A program made the translations under genes and the position numbers. The notes beneath the pieces were generated by a model that did not search any database, was not told the DNA's origin, and saw only the letters and a list, made by a program, of their open reading frames with translations. This document shows, one piece after another, positions 6,025 through 7,296 of a stretch of 7,296 nucleotides of DNA. Origin of the DNA: Sedimentisphaerales bacterium (lineage in GTDB: Bacteria > Planctomycetota > Phycisphaerae > Sedimentisphaerales > SG8-4); contig JAFGCA010000782.1 of the NCBI GenBank assembly GCA_016932895.1, forward strand, positions 1 to 7,296, written 5' to 3'. Within the stretch, counting starts at the first letter, position 1; each line of letters begins with the position of its first letter.

Positions 6025-7296
6025 TCATGGCGTCTCCGGCACCGGCCAGAAGACCTGGTCTCCGCCTTCTTCGCCTTGGCCCCACTTGCTCGGCGTTCCC
6101 GCGTCGTCGTCGAAATTTACGCCGCGACTATAGAGAAGGAAATCGCCGTTCGTTCGTCGGTAGACGAGCGAGCTGTCTGAATAGGGATCGCGGGGCACTT
6201 GCGCGAGATAGCCTGCCTCCGCGAGTGCGTCAAGCGATTCGGGGTATTCGCCATGTTCCCTGGCATACCGTTGGGTGGCCAGCGTAGCCACCAGTGCTTC
6301 CGTGTCCGCCTTGGCGCGCCAGGGCAGCTCCATCGCTCGGATGCAGGGCCGGCCCAGGAAATCCACGAAGGCGTTCTCACGCATGATGTCTGTCAGGATG
6401 AGGCGGACACCATTGGGCTCGTTCTGAAACTCCCAGGGTGTTTTGCCCGCCGCGTTTTGAATGTGCTCAAGGAACGCCTCCACACATCGGGTGGTCTCTC
6501 GGCGGCTCAGCCTGAGGAAGGCTTCTTTCTCTTTATCGCTCGATCCGGGCACCGATCGGCTGGGATCAGCAAGCCAATCCCATTCTTGGACCACCATTCT
6601 GGGGATGTGTCCTTGCCCGTTTCCTTCGTCGGTGAACATCCGCTGAATGAAGTCCAGCCACACAGGATGCTCAAGGGCGAAGTCCATCCCGCAGTCATCA
6701 TCGCCGACGTGCTCCTCGAATTGCCTCTGAAGGCGGCGCAGGACCTCCGGTGACAAAGATTGATGAATCAGCATCCCGCGTGTGACATCGATGGCCAGGG
6801 AACGAATTGACAACCCGACAAATTGATGCACAAGTGACTTTCTTTGTTTGAAGTGCCTGGCGAATCGACACATTGCCTCAATATCAGAAAGCACCTGTGC
6901 CAGATCGCCTTCAAGTACATGCAGCTTGAGGCGCGCATCCAGTGCGAAGGCCAGAGTTCTTACACCATCGAGTTGCGGAATGGCCTCGCTTGCTGTGTCG
7001 GTGCCTTGGTAGAGAAGGCAGTAGTATGGTTCTTTCGTGCCCGATGTGAGATGCTCCAGGGCTTTCTTGTTGGCCGTGACCCATTCGCGGATATCTTCGC
7101 GTGTCTCGTCGGACCACTCGCTGGGATAGCGCTTGCGGGCGTTGCCCAGTCCGGCCGGCATCTCGACGGCCAGGCGCATGGCCTTTTCGTACGCGTGCCG
7201 TGCATCGTGGGCGGGGTCGTAATCTCGCGGCCGGGCCAACTCCGCCATCTGAGCGACATAGTCGGTGGTCACCTTCACTCGGGTGGAGTCAAGCCA
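6025..7296 (-). CDS. Uncharacterised protein with pseudopilin-like C-terminal segment (5' end outside window)
   Basis: The minus-strand frame is open from the right edge to TGA at 6027-6025, giving 423 visible residues. A GTG at 7278-7276 could be a start, but the frame continues upstream with WLDSTR, so the gene probably begins outside the window, perhaps with a membrane anchor. Numbered from the edge, the first part (1-60) reads DYVAQMAELARPRDYDP then HAYEKAMRLA. A helical, charged middle (about 65-320) shows no motif I recognise. The end (about 337-400) has GEYPESLDAL, then PRDPYSDSSLVYRR and DFLLYSRGVNFDDDAG. That end resembles the C-terminal part of type II secretion pseudopilins (YP-x-x-L...DP...Y-x-S-x-G...DD), here without the N-terminal prepilin helix in view. 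Two-part proteins like this are, from memory, common hypotheticals in Planctomycetota and relatives. No enzymatic residues are evident and no link to metal efflux is implied: it is convergent with the pump gene. Confidence 0.75.
   Translation of the reverse strand, partial: WLDSTRVKVTTDYVAQMAELARPRDYDPAHDARHAYEKAMRLAVEMPAGLGNARKRYPSEWSDETREDIREWVTANKKALEHLTSGTKEPYYCLLYQGTDTASEAIPQLDGVRTLAFALDARLKLHVLEGDLAQVLSDIEAMCRFARHFKQRKSLVHQFVGLSIRSLAIDVTRGMLIHQSLSPEVLRRLQRQFEEHVGDDDCGMDFALEHPVWLDFIQRMFTDEGNGQGHIPRMVVQEWDWLADPSRSVPGSSDKEKEAFLRLSRRETTRCVEAFLEHIQNAAGKTPWEFQNEPNGVRLILTDIMRENAFVDFLGRPCIRAMELPWRAKADTEALVATLATQRYAREHGEYPESLDALAEAGYLAQVPRDPYSDSSLVYRRTNGDFLLYSRGVNFDDDAGTPSKWGQGEEGGDQVFWPVPETP

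Noticed and set aside
6044..6060. Short hairpin (GGCCAG with CTGGTC) just past the pump stop as a terminator
   Set aside because: Only 6 pairs including a G-U, and the following sequence is C-rich rather than a T tract; it also lies inside the coding end of the minus-strand gene.

Overview
The window carries the distal part of a copper/silver efflux operon on the plus strand, followed by one convergent gene on the minus strand that runs off the right edge. The DNA is GC-rich by eye. Three traits resemble what I recall from Planctomycetota genomes: a CusB-type adaptor with heavy-metal-binding domains (HMBD), an extended CusA-type pump, and a hypothetical protein ending in a pseudopilin-like 'YPESLDAL...DPYSD...LLYSRG' tail. 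That assignment is inference; the window has no rRNA or other phylogenetic marker.

Layout. Positions 2-169 are the last 55 codons of an outer-membrane efflux (TolC/CusC-type) protein. A 136-bp gap (170-305) follows, with a plausible promoter, a palindrome and a repeated 8-mer. Next come a CusB-type periplasmic adaptor with two HMBD modules (306-1805), a small lipoprotein with a YHS-type cysteine domain (1857-2207), and a very long CusA-type RND pump (2234-6019). The pump stop codon is 5 bp from the stop of a minus-strand gene of unknown function (6025-7296, 5' end outside the window).

How the genes work together. The pump (inner membrane), adaptor (periplasm) and outer-membrane channel form a tripartite exporter. 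The pump keeps the three methionines that bind Cu(I)/Ag(I) in E. coli CusA (M722, M772, M861 here), so copper or silver is the best substrate guess. The YHS lipoprotein lies where a periplasmic metal carrier would be useful and may take the role CusF has in Enterobacteria. With two HMBDs and a His-containing tail on the adaptor, the system has several periplasmic metal-binding modules upstream of the pump.

Most notable points: the lipoprotein between adaptor and pump; the duplicated HMBD in the adaptor; about 91 extra residues in the pump, predicted to add four membrane helices; an altered proton-relay set (Asp-Asp in place of Glu-Phe, Cys in place of the conserved Lys); and an operator-like palindrome with an 8-bp repeat one about three-turn interval away, spanning the predicted promoter. 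I see no wholly new type of system. This is an elaborated lineage-specific version of Cus efflux next to an uncharacterised gene.
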